Shown: positions 27,326 to 35,812 of the stretch, piece by piece
How the letters are laid out: each line of letters opens with the position of its first letter
Position numbering within the stretch: the stretch's first letter is position 1
DNA from: Nocardia sp. NBC_00565
Lineage (GTDB): Bacteria > Actinomycetota > Actinomycetes > Mycobacteriales > Mycobacteriaceae
Length of the DNA stretch: 64,000 nt
Assembly: GCF_036345915.1 (NCBI RefSeq)
Contig: NZ_CP107785.1
Coordinates: forward strand, 2,666,001 to 2,730,000
Direction of reading: 5' to 3'
Program-made: the position numbers and the translations under genes
Notes under the pieces: generated by a model
Databases searched by the model: none
Seen by the model: only the letters and a program-made list of their open reading frames with translations
What the model was told of the DNA's origin: nothing

Positions 27326-28468
27326 TTACGGCCGGAACGTAGCCAGCGGCACATTGATCTCCGCCGAGGTGAGTGATCCGTGATGTCCGATGAGCATCGA
27401 CTCCAATGGTTCGGCGCCAGTGCGGACGACGCCGCGCAGGCCGCGGGCCGCCACCACCAGATCGCCGATCCGCGAGGCGACGTGCGGCGCCACGGTCGGG
27501 CCGAACCAGCCGCGCTCGATCACCTCCGCCCGAGGCACGACATCGAAGTCGGCGCCGAGGTATTCGCGCCAGGTCGCCGCCACATCGGCGGTCGCGCCGT
27601 CGACGGTGTAGACGTGGCGGGCTCGTGGCTCACCGCCGAGCCGGTGCACACCGTCTTGCAGCGTGTCGGTCTTGTCGTAGTCGACGCGGTCGGCAAGCTC
27701 CACCATGCCGTGATCGGCGGTGACGATGAGTGCCGCGTCGGGCGGTAGGTGTTCGGCGATGGTCGCGGCCAGCCGGTCGACGTGCGCGAGTTCCAAAAGC
27801 CAAGCGTAAGAGGATGGCCCGCGAACGTGGCCGGTGGTGTCGAGGTTGCCGTGATAGGCGTAGACCAGCGAGCGCGGGCCCGTGCGCAAGGCGGTGGCGA
27901 CGCCGTCGATGAAATCGCCGAAGGAGACATAGGGCCGGAACTCGCAGCCGCGCAGGACGGCTCGGGTGAGACCGGAGCCCGCCTGCAGATGCGGTGCGAC
28001 TTGCGCGACGGCGATGCCGTCGGCCGCGGCGCGTTCGAATACCGTGGATGCGGGCTGGAATTGCTCCGGCACCAGGTCGCGGAGCAGATCGATCTTCGGT
28101 CCCGCGCCGTGCAGTCGCCACGTCAGCGGATTGACCAACCGGTCGTAACCGGGGACGTGCATGAGGTAGCCGACGATCCCGTGCTCGCCGGGCGGCACAC
28201 CTACGCCGAGCGAACTCAGGCTGACCGTGGTGGTACTCGGGAATCCCGCCGTCAGCGCGCGCTGCGGCAGGCTCGACAGGAACGGCGCCACAGCAGAATT
28301 CGCGGCCAGCGCATCCGCGCCGAGGCCGTCGATCAGCAGCACGCAGATCCGGTCGGCGCCGTGCTCGAGGCCTAGCCGGTCGACCTCGCCGGGCACGCCG
28401 AGCCCGGCAAGGAGAGAGGGGAACAGGTCTGCCAGCGAGCCCGTGCCGTAGTGCGGCGTGATGAACAC
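27326..28468 (-). CDS. alkaline-phosphatase-superfamily nucleotide pyrophosphatase/phosphodiesterase
   Basis: 380 residues. Metal-binding and nucleophile motifs: VLLIDGLGADALA, then AGFPSTTTVSLSSLGVG with the catalytic threonine, GEHGIVGY, LVYAYHGNLDTTGH and LIVTADHGMVEL, with a distal H in GHHG. It should cleave phosphodiester or pyrophosphate bonds. Common as a single gene in actinobacteria; substrate unknown. Confidence 0.85.
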   Translation of the reverse strand: MFITPHYGTGSLADLFPSLLAGLGVPGEVDRLGLEHGADRICVLLIDGLGADALAANSAVAPFLSSLPQRALTAGFPSTTTVSLSSLGVGVPPGEHGIVGYLMHVPGYDRLVNPLTWRLHGAGPKIDLLRDLVPEQFQPASTVFERAAADGIAVAQVAPHLQAGSGLTRAVLRGCEFRPYVSFGDFIDGVATALRTGPRSLVYAYHGNLDTTGHVRGPSSYAWLLELAHVDRLAATIAEHLPPDAALIVTADHGMVELADRVDYDKTDTLQDGVHRLGGEPRARHVYTVDGATADVAATWREYLGADFDVVPRAEVIERGWFGPTVAPHVASRIGDLVVAARGLRGVVRTGAEPLESMLIGHHGSLTSAEINVPLATFRP

Positions 28469-28482
28469 GACCTCGAGGGTAC

Positions 28483-28794
28483 TCAGGCCTGGCCGGTCTC
28501 GAATCGGCTGATCTTGCCGTCGCGCACGGTGAACCGCCAGCTGGTGCGCATGGATCCCCAGCGGGAATTCGTGTAGTCGGCAACCAGTTCGGTGCCGCCG
28601 TCACCGATGGAGTCCACATTCATCCGGGCATTGCTGTCGAAGATCTCGGAGCCGGTCCACTGGGCGAGATTGCGTTCCACGCCGTCATCGGACATGGTCG
28701 CGTCCTCGGTGAGGATCGCATGGAAGCGGTCCTGGTCGTTGTCGTTGAGCGCGTTGACGAACTCTTGGACCGTGGGATCGAGCTGCTGTGTCAT
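28483..28794 (-). CDS. NTF2-like (SnoaL-like) protein
   Basis: 103 residues with the cone-shaped NTF2-like pattern: VQEFVNALNDNDQDRFHAILTEDATMSDDG ... WGSMRTSWRFTVRDGKISRFETGQA. No catalytic residues can be assigned. Co-directional with, and 14 bp upstream of, the phosphodiesterase gene. Confidence 0.75.
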   Translation of the reverse strand: MTQQLDPTVQEFVNALNDNDQDRFHAILTEDATMSDDGVERNLAQWTGSEIFDSNARMNVDSIGDGGTELVADYTNSRWGSMRTSWRFTVRDGKISRFETGQA

Positions 28795-28951
28795 CCGAAC
28801 ATCCCTCTCGAAGAGTATGGGCGTATCTGGACAGCAAACCTTCGGCGTTCACTCTAGGTCAGCGGGTGCGAGCACTCGACGGCACGCGCCGGAAGCGAGC
28901 GGCCGTGCGGTTTCGAATGCGCCCGGTCGCCGCGGTTGGTAGACAGGAACG

Positions 28952-29839
28952 ATGACGGCTGCGCGAGGCGAGTTCCGGTTCGGTGTCAATCTGCTGGCTC
29001 CCGCTTCGCGGGCCGAATGGGTCGAAAAGTGCCGCAGGGCTGAAGAACTCGGATATGACGTGGTCGGGGTGGCCGATCATCTGGGGTTGCCTGCCCCGTT
29101 TCCGGCCATGATCTTGGCGGCGGAGGCGACCGAGCGAGTTCGGTTGACCACGTTCGTGTTGAATGCACCGTTCTACAACCCGGTGCTCCTGGCTCGGGAG
29201 GTCGCGACCGCCGATCGGTTCACCGATGGGCGGGTGGAGCTCGGGCTCGGGGCCGGATATGTGCAGGCGGAGTTCGAGGCGGCGGGGATCGCGTTCGACA
29301 GCGGCCGGGAGCGCGTCGAGCAGCTGGCCTCGACAGTCGAGACATTGCGGCGGCTGTTCGCCGATCCCGAATATCAGCCGCGGCCGGCGCAGCCCGCGGG
29401 GCCGCCACTGGTTATCGCGGGGTGGGGTGATCGACTGCTGCGGGTGGCGGCCGAACATGCCGATATCATCGCGCTGACCGGGGCCGCAGCCGCGTACAAC
29501 GGTGGGCCGCTGCAGTTGCTCGGTCCCGCCGCCGCCGATGAGCGGATCGCGTATCTGCGGGGTCTGCTCGGGTCGCGGCTCGCGGAAGTTGAGCTGAATA
29601 TCCTGCTGCAGCGCGTGGTGCCGCCGAATGAACGGGCCGCGGCGCTGGACCAGTATGGGCCGCATCTGCCGGCGGATGTGGCCGAGCATCCGGAGGAGTT
29701 GCCCGCCTTGCTGATCGGCACACCCAAGGAAATGGCGCGACAGCTCGAAGAGCGGCGAGAACGGTTCGGGTTCAGCTACGTCACCGTGCTGGAGAACAGC
29801 TTGGAGGAGTTGGCCCCGGTGATCGAATTGCTGCGCTGA
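28952..29839 (+). CDS. LLM-class F420-dependent oxidoreductase
   Basis: 295 residues of the luciferase-like monooxygenase fold: FRFGVNLLAPASRAEWVEKCRRAEELGYDVVGVADHLG, RLTTFVLNAPFYNPVLLAREVATADRFTDGRVELGLGAGY, and PLVIAGWGDRLLRVAAEHADIIALTG. Nocardia and mycobacteria carry many F420-using paralogues. Substrate unknown. ATG 28952, no partner gene close by. Confidence 0.87.
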   Translation: MTAARGEFRFGVNLLAPASRAEWVEKCRRAEELGYDVVGVADHLGLPAPFPAMILAAEATERVRLTTFVLNAPFYNPVLLAREVATADRFTDGRVELGLGAGYVQAEFEAAGIAFDSGRERVEQLASTVETLRRLFADPEYQPRPAQPAGPPLVIAGWGDRLLRVAAEHADIIALTGAAAAYNGGPLQLLGPAAADERIAYLRGLLGSRLAEVELNILLQRVVPPNERAAALDQYGPHLPADVAEHPEELPALLIGTPKEMARQLEERRERFGFSYVTVLENSLEELAPVIELLR

Positions 29840-30024
29840 GGGTGCCCGGCCCGGGTACTTGTTGCTTGCCATTTCGTCGATCTCGACGGTGGCCCATTCG
29901 GACTGGGGCATCGACTTCGGCCCATAACGATGGCGGCGAGGCGCTGTTCACCGGGACCCCGCCGAGCTGCTTCCCCCGCCCCCGCTCACCGGCGAGTTCT
30001 TACGGAAGTACAAGGCCGCCTGGC

Positions 30025-31833
30025 TCATCCGCGCACCCGATCGCCCGCCGATTTGATCGCTACGACCAGTGCGTCAGGGTGCGTGAGCTGGGGGTGGTGC
30101 CCGGCACCTTCGATGTGGGTGATGCGCGCTCGCGCGCCGAGTGTGGCGATGACCTGGCTCCCCGACGGACTCAGGGCGTCTTCGGAGCCGACGATGATGT
30201 GCACCTGCCCGTCGTAGGCCAGGAGCAGGCGCACCAGTTCCGCACGCCAGCGCGTATCGGCCGCGCGGCTCAGCAGACGGCCGACTCGGCCAGCGGTCCC
30301 GGCGCGGCGCAGGTCGGCGACGCTGGTGGCGAGCGTGGACGCGTGTGCTCGGTCACCGGTCAGGCGTTCGGCGAGGGATTCGGCATTCGTGTGCCGCAGC
30401 ACGAATCCGGTGAGCAGGCTCGCCCGCGCCAGCAAACCTGCCGGCGCCTGGAGGAAGAACGGCGCGACCAGTGTCAGTCGGTCCAGTCGGCCGGGATTCC
30501 TGCTCGCTGCCTCGACTGCGGCGGCGGCGCCGATCGAGTGCCCGATCAGGTGCCGAATGCCACCGTCGGTGAGGAGTTCGTCGAGCCAGCCGGGCCAGTC
30601 TTGCGGACCGCCGTCGCTCATCCCGAGTCCGGGCAGGTCGACGGCGGCTGTCGCGGACAGCGCTTCGGCCGTGGCCGCCCAGGTGTCGGCATTCACCGGG
30701 AGCCCGGGCAGCACCACCGAATCGGCGTCGGGGGGGCCTGACCGGAAAGTGCGCAGCCCGCCTTGTTCGACGAAGCGGCGCGCACTGCGCTGCTCCTTCG
30801 TCGCGCCGAATCGATACGCCGCGAGGTGATCGGCCCAGCGCAGGATCGACGGGATGGTCTCCGGAAGTTCTAAACCGTGCCGGGCGGCGAACTCGTCGGC
30901 CGAGCGCACCGGGTAGCGGTCGCTCGACAAGAAGGTGAGGGTCTCGGGATCCGATTTGGTGAGCGAACTGGGCAGGTGTTCGACGACGGCGACGGGGATG
31001 CGCAGTCGCGGGACCCGCACGCGATAGTGTTCGCCGACGATCGATAGCAAATTCGGCAGCGGGGGAGTCGCATCGTCGAGCACCCAGTACGACTGTCCGA
31101 CCGTATCCGGGTCCGCGGGCAGCCTGATCATGAACTGGACGAGATAGTCGACGGGGACCACCGGGACGAACGTCCGCCCGTTTCCGGGCCGCGCCGCCAG
31201 ACTGCCATCCCACAGCTCCTTGAAACTTGCCGCCATGCCGAGGAATTGGTCGGACTCACCCGAGGAACCGACCCCGCTCACCGAAGATGGGTTGACGATC
31301 GTCCATGGCACCCCGAGCCGCTGCGCCTCCGCCTGCACGACGGCGTCGGACTCCACCTTCGAAGCCTCATAGGCACCGAGGGCCTTATAGGTGCGCCGCA
31401 CCCGCTCCGGGCTCCACGGCACGTCGGCAGCATCCTGCCCGCCCACCCGGTAGCCGGAAATGTGTACCAACCGGCGCAGCTCGGGCAGCCGCGCCGCGAA
31501 TGTGACGATGTGGCGCGCACCATCCACGTTGGCCGTTCGAGCCTCGGATACGGTCATCCCGAACCGGTAGGCACCGGCACAGTTGTAGACGTCCGAAATA
31601 CCTTGCACCAGTGGGTCCGTCGCCGCGATACCGAAATCGGCCGAATCGAAGTCGACCAGCAAGAGCGTCGGCAGCGTTTCGCAACCGTGGCGCGCGAGCC
31701 AGTCGGTCAGATACCGGAACGACTCCTCCGAACGGCATGCGGCCACCACCTCGGTCCCCTCCGCGGTCAGCGCCGAAATGAGATGGCGGCCAACGAAACC
31801 CGTCGCTCCGAACACCAGCGCGGTCGACCTCAT
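30025..31833 (-). CDS. fusion of an NAD-dependent epimerase-type SDR and an alpha/beta hydrolase
   Basis: About 602 residues. Residues 1-340 are an extended SDR (ALVFGATGFVGRHLISAL, then VYNCAGAYRFG, and YEASKVE as the YxxxK site). Residues 370-600 are an alpha/beta hydrolase with nucleophile elbow LIGHSIGAAAAVE, acid in VGSEDALSP and histidine in EGAGHHPQLTHP. The reaction is unknown; a reductase/esterase acting on one lipid or polyketide substrate is possible. The ATG overlaps the upstream TetR stop by 4 bp, so both are one transcript and the TetR probably controls it. Confidence 0.82.
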   Translation of the reverse strand: MRSTALVFGATGFVGRHLISALTAEGTEVVAACRSEESFRYLTDWLARHGCETLPTLLLVDFDSADFGIAATDPLVQGISDVYNCAGAYRFGMTVSEARTANVDGARHIVTFAARLPELRRLVHISGYRVGGQDAADVPWSPERVRRTYKALGAYEASKVESDAVVQAEAQRLGVPWTIVNPSSVSGVGSSGESDQFLGMAASFKELWDGSLAARPGNGRTFVPVVPVDYLVQFMIRLPADPDTVGQSYWVLDDATPPLPNLLSIVGEHYRVRVPRLRIPVAVVEHLPSSLTKSDPETLTFLSSDRYPVRSADEFAARHGLELPETIPSILRWADHLAAYRFGATKEQRSARRFVEQGGLRTFRSGPPDADSVVLPGLPVNADTWAATAEALSATAAVDLPGLGMSDGGPQDWPGWLDELLTDGGIRHLIGHSIGAAAAVEAASRNPGRLDRLTLVAPFFLQAPAGLLARASLLTGFVLRHTNAESLAERLTGDRAHASTLATSVADLRRAGTAGRVGRLLSRAADTRWRAELVRLLLAYDGQVHIIVGSEDALSPSGSQVIATLGARARITHIEGAGHHPQLTHPDALVVAIKSAGDRVRG

Positions 31834-32435
31834 GCGTTCGCTCCCTTCGATCCGATCATCCCGTCCAGCAACTCGCCCAGGACACGCGCGGCGCCCTGCA
31901 TGGCCGTGGTGTCCTTGACCGCTCGGCTGAGGATCATCGCCCCTTCCACGGTGCTCACGACCGTCGTCGCGACCGCTCGCGCGTGGTCGGCGTCCAGGCC
32001 CGAGGCGGCGAGGTAATCCGCGACGGGCGAGATCCACGAGTCGTAGGCGTGCACACAGGCCGCCCGCAGCCGCTCGCTGTGCGCACCCATCTCCAGGGTG
32101 ACCACGGAGACCGGGCACCCCAGTTCGTAGTCGCTGTCCGCGAGTAGCGCCGCCAGGACCTCGAGCACCCGGGCCACCACTCGGCCGGGGCTCTGTTCGG
32201 TGGACGTCGTCTCGGCGATCAGGTTCCGGAACTGATCGCTGGCCAGCGCGATGGCACGCTCGCCCAGTTCCTCCTTCCCCTGCGGGAAGTGGAAGTACAT
32301 CGACCCCTTGGGTGCCGAAGCGCGCTCGAGGACCGCATTGATCCCGGTCCCGGCATAACCCCGCGTCTGGATCAGCTCCAACATCGCTTCCACCATCCGG
32401 GTGCTGGTGACCTCACCCTTCCGCACTGACATCAT
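31830..32435 (-). CDS. TetR-family regulator (LmrA/YxaF type)
   Basis: 201 residues. Helix-turn-helix TRMVEAMLELIQTRGYAGTGINAVLERASAPKGSMYFHFPQGKEELG (residues 12-57); the APKGSMYFHFPxGKEEL motif marks the LmrA/YxaF branch with its TetR_C_6-like C-terminus. A palindrome lies 12-21 bp upstream of its start. It overlaps and likely represses the epimerase-hydrolase gene. Confidence 0.9.
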   Translation of the reverse strand: MMSVRKGEVTSTRMVEAMLELIQTRGYAGTGINAVLERASAPKGSMYFHFPQGKEELGERAIALASDQFRNLIAETTSTEQSPGRVVARVLEVLAALLADSDYELGCPVSVVTLEMGAHSERLRAACVHAYDSWISPVADYLAASGLDADHARAVATTVVSTVEGAMILSRAVKDTTAMQGAARVLGELLDGMIGSKGANA

Positions 32436-32446
32436 GCCCGAATAGT

Positions 32447-32456
32447 AGACCGGTCT
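32447..32456. promoter_or_regulatory. operator candidate for the LmrA-type TetR
   Basis: Perfect palindrome AGACCGGTCT within GTAGACCGGTCTCC, just upstream of the regulator start. LmrA/YxaF-type regulators, as I recall them, recognise TAGACC/GGTCTA dyads, which this matches closely. Confidence 0.55.
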
Positions 32457-32507
32457 CCATATTTTGTCGATGGCGAGCTAGCGGATGCAGTGACCGCATG
32501 TGAATCG

Positions 32508-34034
32508 CTACGCCGACCGTTGATTTCCAGCATGGGCGGGGGTTCCGGTTTCGGTGAGTCCGGCCAGAGCCTGTGGCAATGTGCCCTGGTGCAGGACGCC
32601 GAGGCGTTGGGTGGCGCGGGTGAGGGCGACGTAGAGCTCGGCCGCGCCGCGTGGGCCGTCGGCGAGGATCCGTTCCGGTTCCACGACCAGGACGGCGTCG
32701 AATTCCAGGCCCTTGGTCTCCGACGCCGTCACCGCGCCCGGTACACCCGGTGGCCCGATCACGACGCTTGTGCCTTCGCGACCGGCTTCGTCCCGCACGA
32801 ATTCTTCGATGGCAGTGGACAATTCGTCCTCGGTGACCTGCCTGGACCACGGCTGGACGCCGCACGCGCGGACCGACTCCGGTGGCTGAACCCCAGGGGC
32901 GAACTCGGCGAGCAGCGCGGCGGCGACGGTCATGATCTCCGCCGGGGTGCGGTAGTTCACCGACAGTGACCGGTAGACCCAGCGGCCGGGTACGTACGGC
33001 TGCAGCATCGTGTCCCACGAGGTCGCTCCGGCCACCGACCGGCGTTGGGCGAGATCGCCGACAATTGTGAAGGATCGGCCCGGGCAGCGCCGCATCAGTA
33101 CCCGCCAGTCCATTTCGGACAGTTCCTGGGCCTCGTCGACCACGACGTGCCGGTAGGTCCAGTCCCGGTCCGCGGCGGCACGTTCGGCGAGTTCACGGGT
33201 GTCGCGCTCGAGGAACCGGTCGGCCAGGTCCTCGGCGTAGAGCAGGTCTTGGGCGAACAGATGGTCCTCGTCGTCCATCATGTCCTCACGGCTGATCATG
33301 ACGTCCAGCACACCGGCGGCGTACTCGGCCTCGGCTTTCCGTTCCCGCGCGGCGGCCTGATCGGCCGGCTTGTCGCGGCCCAGCAGGTCGACCAGTTCGT
33401 CGAGCAGCGGCACATCCGACACCGTCCAGGCCGCACCCTCGGCGCGCGACAGCGCCTGGTCGGCACCCGCCGCTCGCAGCCGCTCGGGCGACGAATACAG
33501 CTGTGCCAGTAGTGTTTCCGGCGTCAGTGTCGGCCAGAGTTCGTCGAGCGCGGCAGTGAACTCGCCGTGGTCAGCGAGCTCCTCGAGCAGGTCGGTCCGC
33601 AGCTGCTCCCATGCTTCACGGTCCGCGCGGGTCAGCCAGCCGCGGCCGATCCGGGCTATCGCGCGTTCGGTGAGCACGTACGTGAGGATCTCGCGGAACA
33701 CCGTGCGGGCCTCGTTGTGCGGCAGCCCGCTCGCGCGGGCCTCCTCCATGGCCCACTGCGCGGTCTCGGCGTCGATCCGTACCGTGACGTCCGCCAGTTC
33801 GATCGGCAGCGGTTGCTCGGGCAGTCGCTGGCGATCGGCGACCGCCGCTGCGAGCACGTCCAGGATCTGCCGCGAGCCCTTGAGCCGCGCGGCTTGCGGG
33901 ATGTCTTCGGCGGTGACGCGCAGGCCGGGCACGAGGTCGCCGGTGGTCGTGAACACCACGTTGGTCTCGCCCAGCGACGGCAGCACACGGCTGATGTGAT
34001 TCAGGAACGCCGGGTTGGGCCCGACCACGAGCAC
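32508..34034 (-). pseudogene. helR: HelD/HelR-like RNA-polymerase-associated helicase, N-terminal third missing
   Basis: 508 codons against roughly 700-760 in the family. It begins at the block just after motif I (LVVGPNPAFLNHISRVLPSLGE). Motif II HVVVDEAQELSEMDW, motif III FTIVGDLAQRR, motif IV LSVNYRTPAEIM, motif V VTASETKGLEFD and motif VI YVALTRATQRLGVL are all present. The N-terminal coiled coil and Walker A lysine are absent: the frame upstream of GTG 34034 runs straight into the end of the glycosyltransferase gene. HelR displaces rifamycin from RNA polymerase in actinomycetes and its genes often carry an RAE. Without Walker A, ATP-driven function is doubtful. Confidence 0.75.
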
Positions 34035-34047
34035 GATCCCGCGTGGT

Positions 34048-35277
34048 TCATGCGGACACCGGCGCTCGGCTGATCGCGTCGAGCAGCAGCGTCGCGGCCA
34101 CCATCGCCCCGTCGGCGCGGATCGTGCCGGCCACGGCGGTCGTTCGTGCGCCCGTCTCCGGTGTCAGAGCCGTCTCGAGCGCGGCCGACAGGGACTCGAC
34201 GGTCGGAGTCGGACCGTCGTGCGCCGTACCGATGCCCAGTTCGGCCACCCGGCCTGCCCAATACGGCTGGTCCGCCGCCTGGGGTACCACCACCTGAGGC
34301 GCGCCGGCTCGGGTGGCTGTCGTCGTGGTGCCCGCGCCGCCGTGGTGCACGACAGCGGCTACCCGGCCGAACAGGGTCTGGTGGTTGACCTCGCCGACAA
34401 CGAAGCAATCGTCCCGGTCGTCGATCAGGGCCAGGTCCGCCCAGCCGCGGGCGACGACTGCGCGGTGACCCTGCGCGCGGATCGCCTCGATGACTACCTG
34501 GGCGGCGTCCTTCGTGGCGAGCATGGGCATGCTGCCGAAACCTGCGTATACCGGTGGAGCGCCGGCGTCCAGGAACGCTTCCAGGTCGTCCGGGAGTGGG
34601 CGAATGTCGGGCACGATCCACGCGCCGGTCTGCACGACGTCGAGGTCCGCCGGCTCCCGCCACGGGTCCAGGATCGGGTCCGTCGCCAGCCACGGCTGAT
34701 CACCGATGACGTAGTCGCGCACGTTCTCCACCGGCGGCAGGCCGATCGCCGCCCGGTTGGTGTTGAGTGCCGCACCGAACAGCGCGTTGATGTTCTGGGC
34801 GTCCAGATCCCACAGCTCCCGGTTGTCGGTCACCTCCGGCGGGAACGGCCGACCCGCATACGCCAACGGCGAGTGATATGGCGAAGGCAGCGTGAGCTGC
34901 TGGAAGGTCACGGACACGGAACGGATGCCCAGTTTCTCGGCCACCGACAGCGCGCCGGCTGCGGCGGGCAACATGCCGGTCGCCACCAGCGCGTCACATC
35001 CCTCGGCCGCCGCGGTGATTGCGTCGAACTGGCTGGCGATCACCGCGGCCGCGCGCTCGGGCAAGGAGGACGGCGGCGGCGCCGCAGTCGTCAGCGCGCG
35101 CGCCGACTGGCCGACCGGCACCATCGGCACGCCGACACCGGCCAGCCGCCGGGCGAAGTCCTCGTCCGGCGGCGCGCACACCCGTACCTCCGCGCCGAGT
35201 GCCCGCAACTGCACCGCGATGGCCACCAGCGGTTCGACGTCCCCGCGCGACCCATACGTCGACAACAACACACGCAT
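34048..35277 (-). CDS. rgt: glycosyltransferase, probable rifamycin glycosyltransferase
   Basis: About 409 residues of the GT1/GT-B macrolide-type family. N-terminal MRVLLSTYGSRGDVEPLVAIAVQL, acceptor domain with the catalytic-His region, and the nucleotide-sugar site VVHHGGAGTTTTATRAGAPQVVVPQAADQPYWA. Rgt enzymes inactivate rifamycins by glycosylating the ansa-bridge hydroxyl. The specific name rests on the rifamycin-associated element in its promoter and the adjacent helR sequence; the fold alone would fit other acceptors. ATG 35277 has GGGAG 8 nt upstream. The stop is 13 bp before the helR-like frame. Confidence 0.8.
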   Translation of the reverse strand: MRVLLSTYGSRGDVEPLVAIAVQLRALGAEVRVCAPPDEDFARRLAGVGVPMVPVGQSARALTTAAPPPSSLPERAAAVIASQFDAITAAAEGCDALVATGMLPAAAGALSVAEKLGIRSVSVTFQQLTLPSPYHSPLAYAGRPFPPEVTDNRELWDLDAQNINALFGAALNTNRAAIGLPPVENVRDYVIGDQPWLATDPILDPWREPADLDVVQTGAWIVPDIRPLPDDLEAFLDAGAPPVYAGFGSMPMLATKDAAQVVIEAIRAQGHRAVVARGWADLALIDDRDDCFVVGEVNHQTLFGRVAAVVHHGGAGTTTTATRAGAPQVVVPQAADQPYWAGRVAELGIGTAHDGPTPTVESLSAALETALTPETGARTTAVAGTIRADGAMVAATLLLDAISRAPVSA

Positions 35278-35335
35278 TCCACGACTCCCATTTCCGCAGG
35301 TTCTGGCCTCGGCCGGCAATTGTGCGGCACGACCC

Positions 35336-35354
35336 GGGTCTTGCCGCAAGCCCC
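35336..35354 (-). promoter_or_regulatory. rifamycin-associated element (RAE)
   Basis: On the minus strand GGGGCTTGCGGCAAGACCC, a 19-bp dyad around CTTGC-G-GCAAG. It differs at one position from the RAE consensus as I recall it (GGGGCTTGCGGCAAGGCCC). RAEs precede rifamycin-inducible resistance genes (rgt, rph, rox, arr, helR) in actinomycetes. It lies 59 bp upstream of the glycosyltransferase start and 7 bp downstream of the -10 box, so it covers the likely transcription start. Confidence 0.88.
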
Positions 35355-35361
35355 CCGGTGC

Positions 35362-35390
35362 GCTATACATTGAGAGTGGAAAGGAGTCAG
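35362..35390 (-). promoter_or_regulatory. sigma-70-type promoter of the rgt gene
   Basis: Minus strand: -35 CTGACT (35385-35390), 17-bp spacer, -10 TATAGC (35362-35367). The RAE begins 7 bp downstream of the -10, which fits control by rifamycin-stalled RNA polymerase at the start site. Confidence 0.7.
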
Positions 35391-35406
35391 CACTCCTTTC
35401 CTTTTT
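35378..35406. terminator. hairpin with T-tract overlapping the rgt -35 region
   Basis: Perfect 10-bp stem GGAAAGGAGT / ACTCCTTTCC (35378-35387 and 35392-35401) with a 4-nt loop and TTTTT on the + strand (35402-35406). As a + strand terminator it would read out of the island; as DNA it flanks and overlaps the -35 box of the rgt promoter, so a regulator site is also possible. Confidence 0.5.
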
Positions 35407-35812
35407 GTTCGCTGTGGACGGACAGCCTCCTCGAGAAGCAGCGGCCACTGACTTGGTCAGGACCTCGGCGATATCCGAACCGCCGATCGCGGTGACGCCG
35501 TCGCGCTCGTACGTCTTGTCGACATCCCTGCTGCGCTGCCCCGCCACCGAGTCGCGTTCGGCCTCCGCGGCCACCCGACGGCCAGGTCGTCTGCGCCTGC
35601 TCACTGAAACGGGACGAAGCCTGGCCGCGGCCATCGGCAACCTCGCCGCCGTGTCGCGAAATCACAAGGACGCCATCGCCGCCACCCGGCAACGCTGGGA
35701 TGCCGATCGCGGCGGATGAATGCCTGTCGCGCGCAGTCGAATCGCGCTCGAATGGAATCGAAGGCGTCCCGGCCGAGACGATTTTGCCGAGATCGCGGCA
35801 GCTGGCCAGCGG
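35407..35812. other. 406-bp gap with gene debris
   Basis: No intact gene. Two coding-like stretches with actinobacterial codon use remain: a minus-strand frame at about 35419-35590 (TYERDGVTAIGGSDIAEVL) and a plus-strand 3' end at about 35587-35719 (GRSLAAAIGNLAAVSRNHKD ... ending DADRGG then TGA). Neither has a supported start, and no family is recognised. They look like ends of genes cut when the rifamycin island arrived or rearranged. Confidence 0.3.

Noticed and set aside
30025..32118. 697-codon version of the epimerase-hydrolase
   Set aside because: The first 95 residues are antisense-like sequence over the TetR gene in another frame; ATG 31833 overlaps the TetR stop by 4 bp and starts the SDR fold.
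34048..35640. 530-codon version of the glycosyltransferase with a 121-residue N-terminal extension
   Set aside because: The extension reads through the RAE, promoter and hairpin. ATG 35277 has a ribosome-binding site and matches the family N-terminus.
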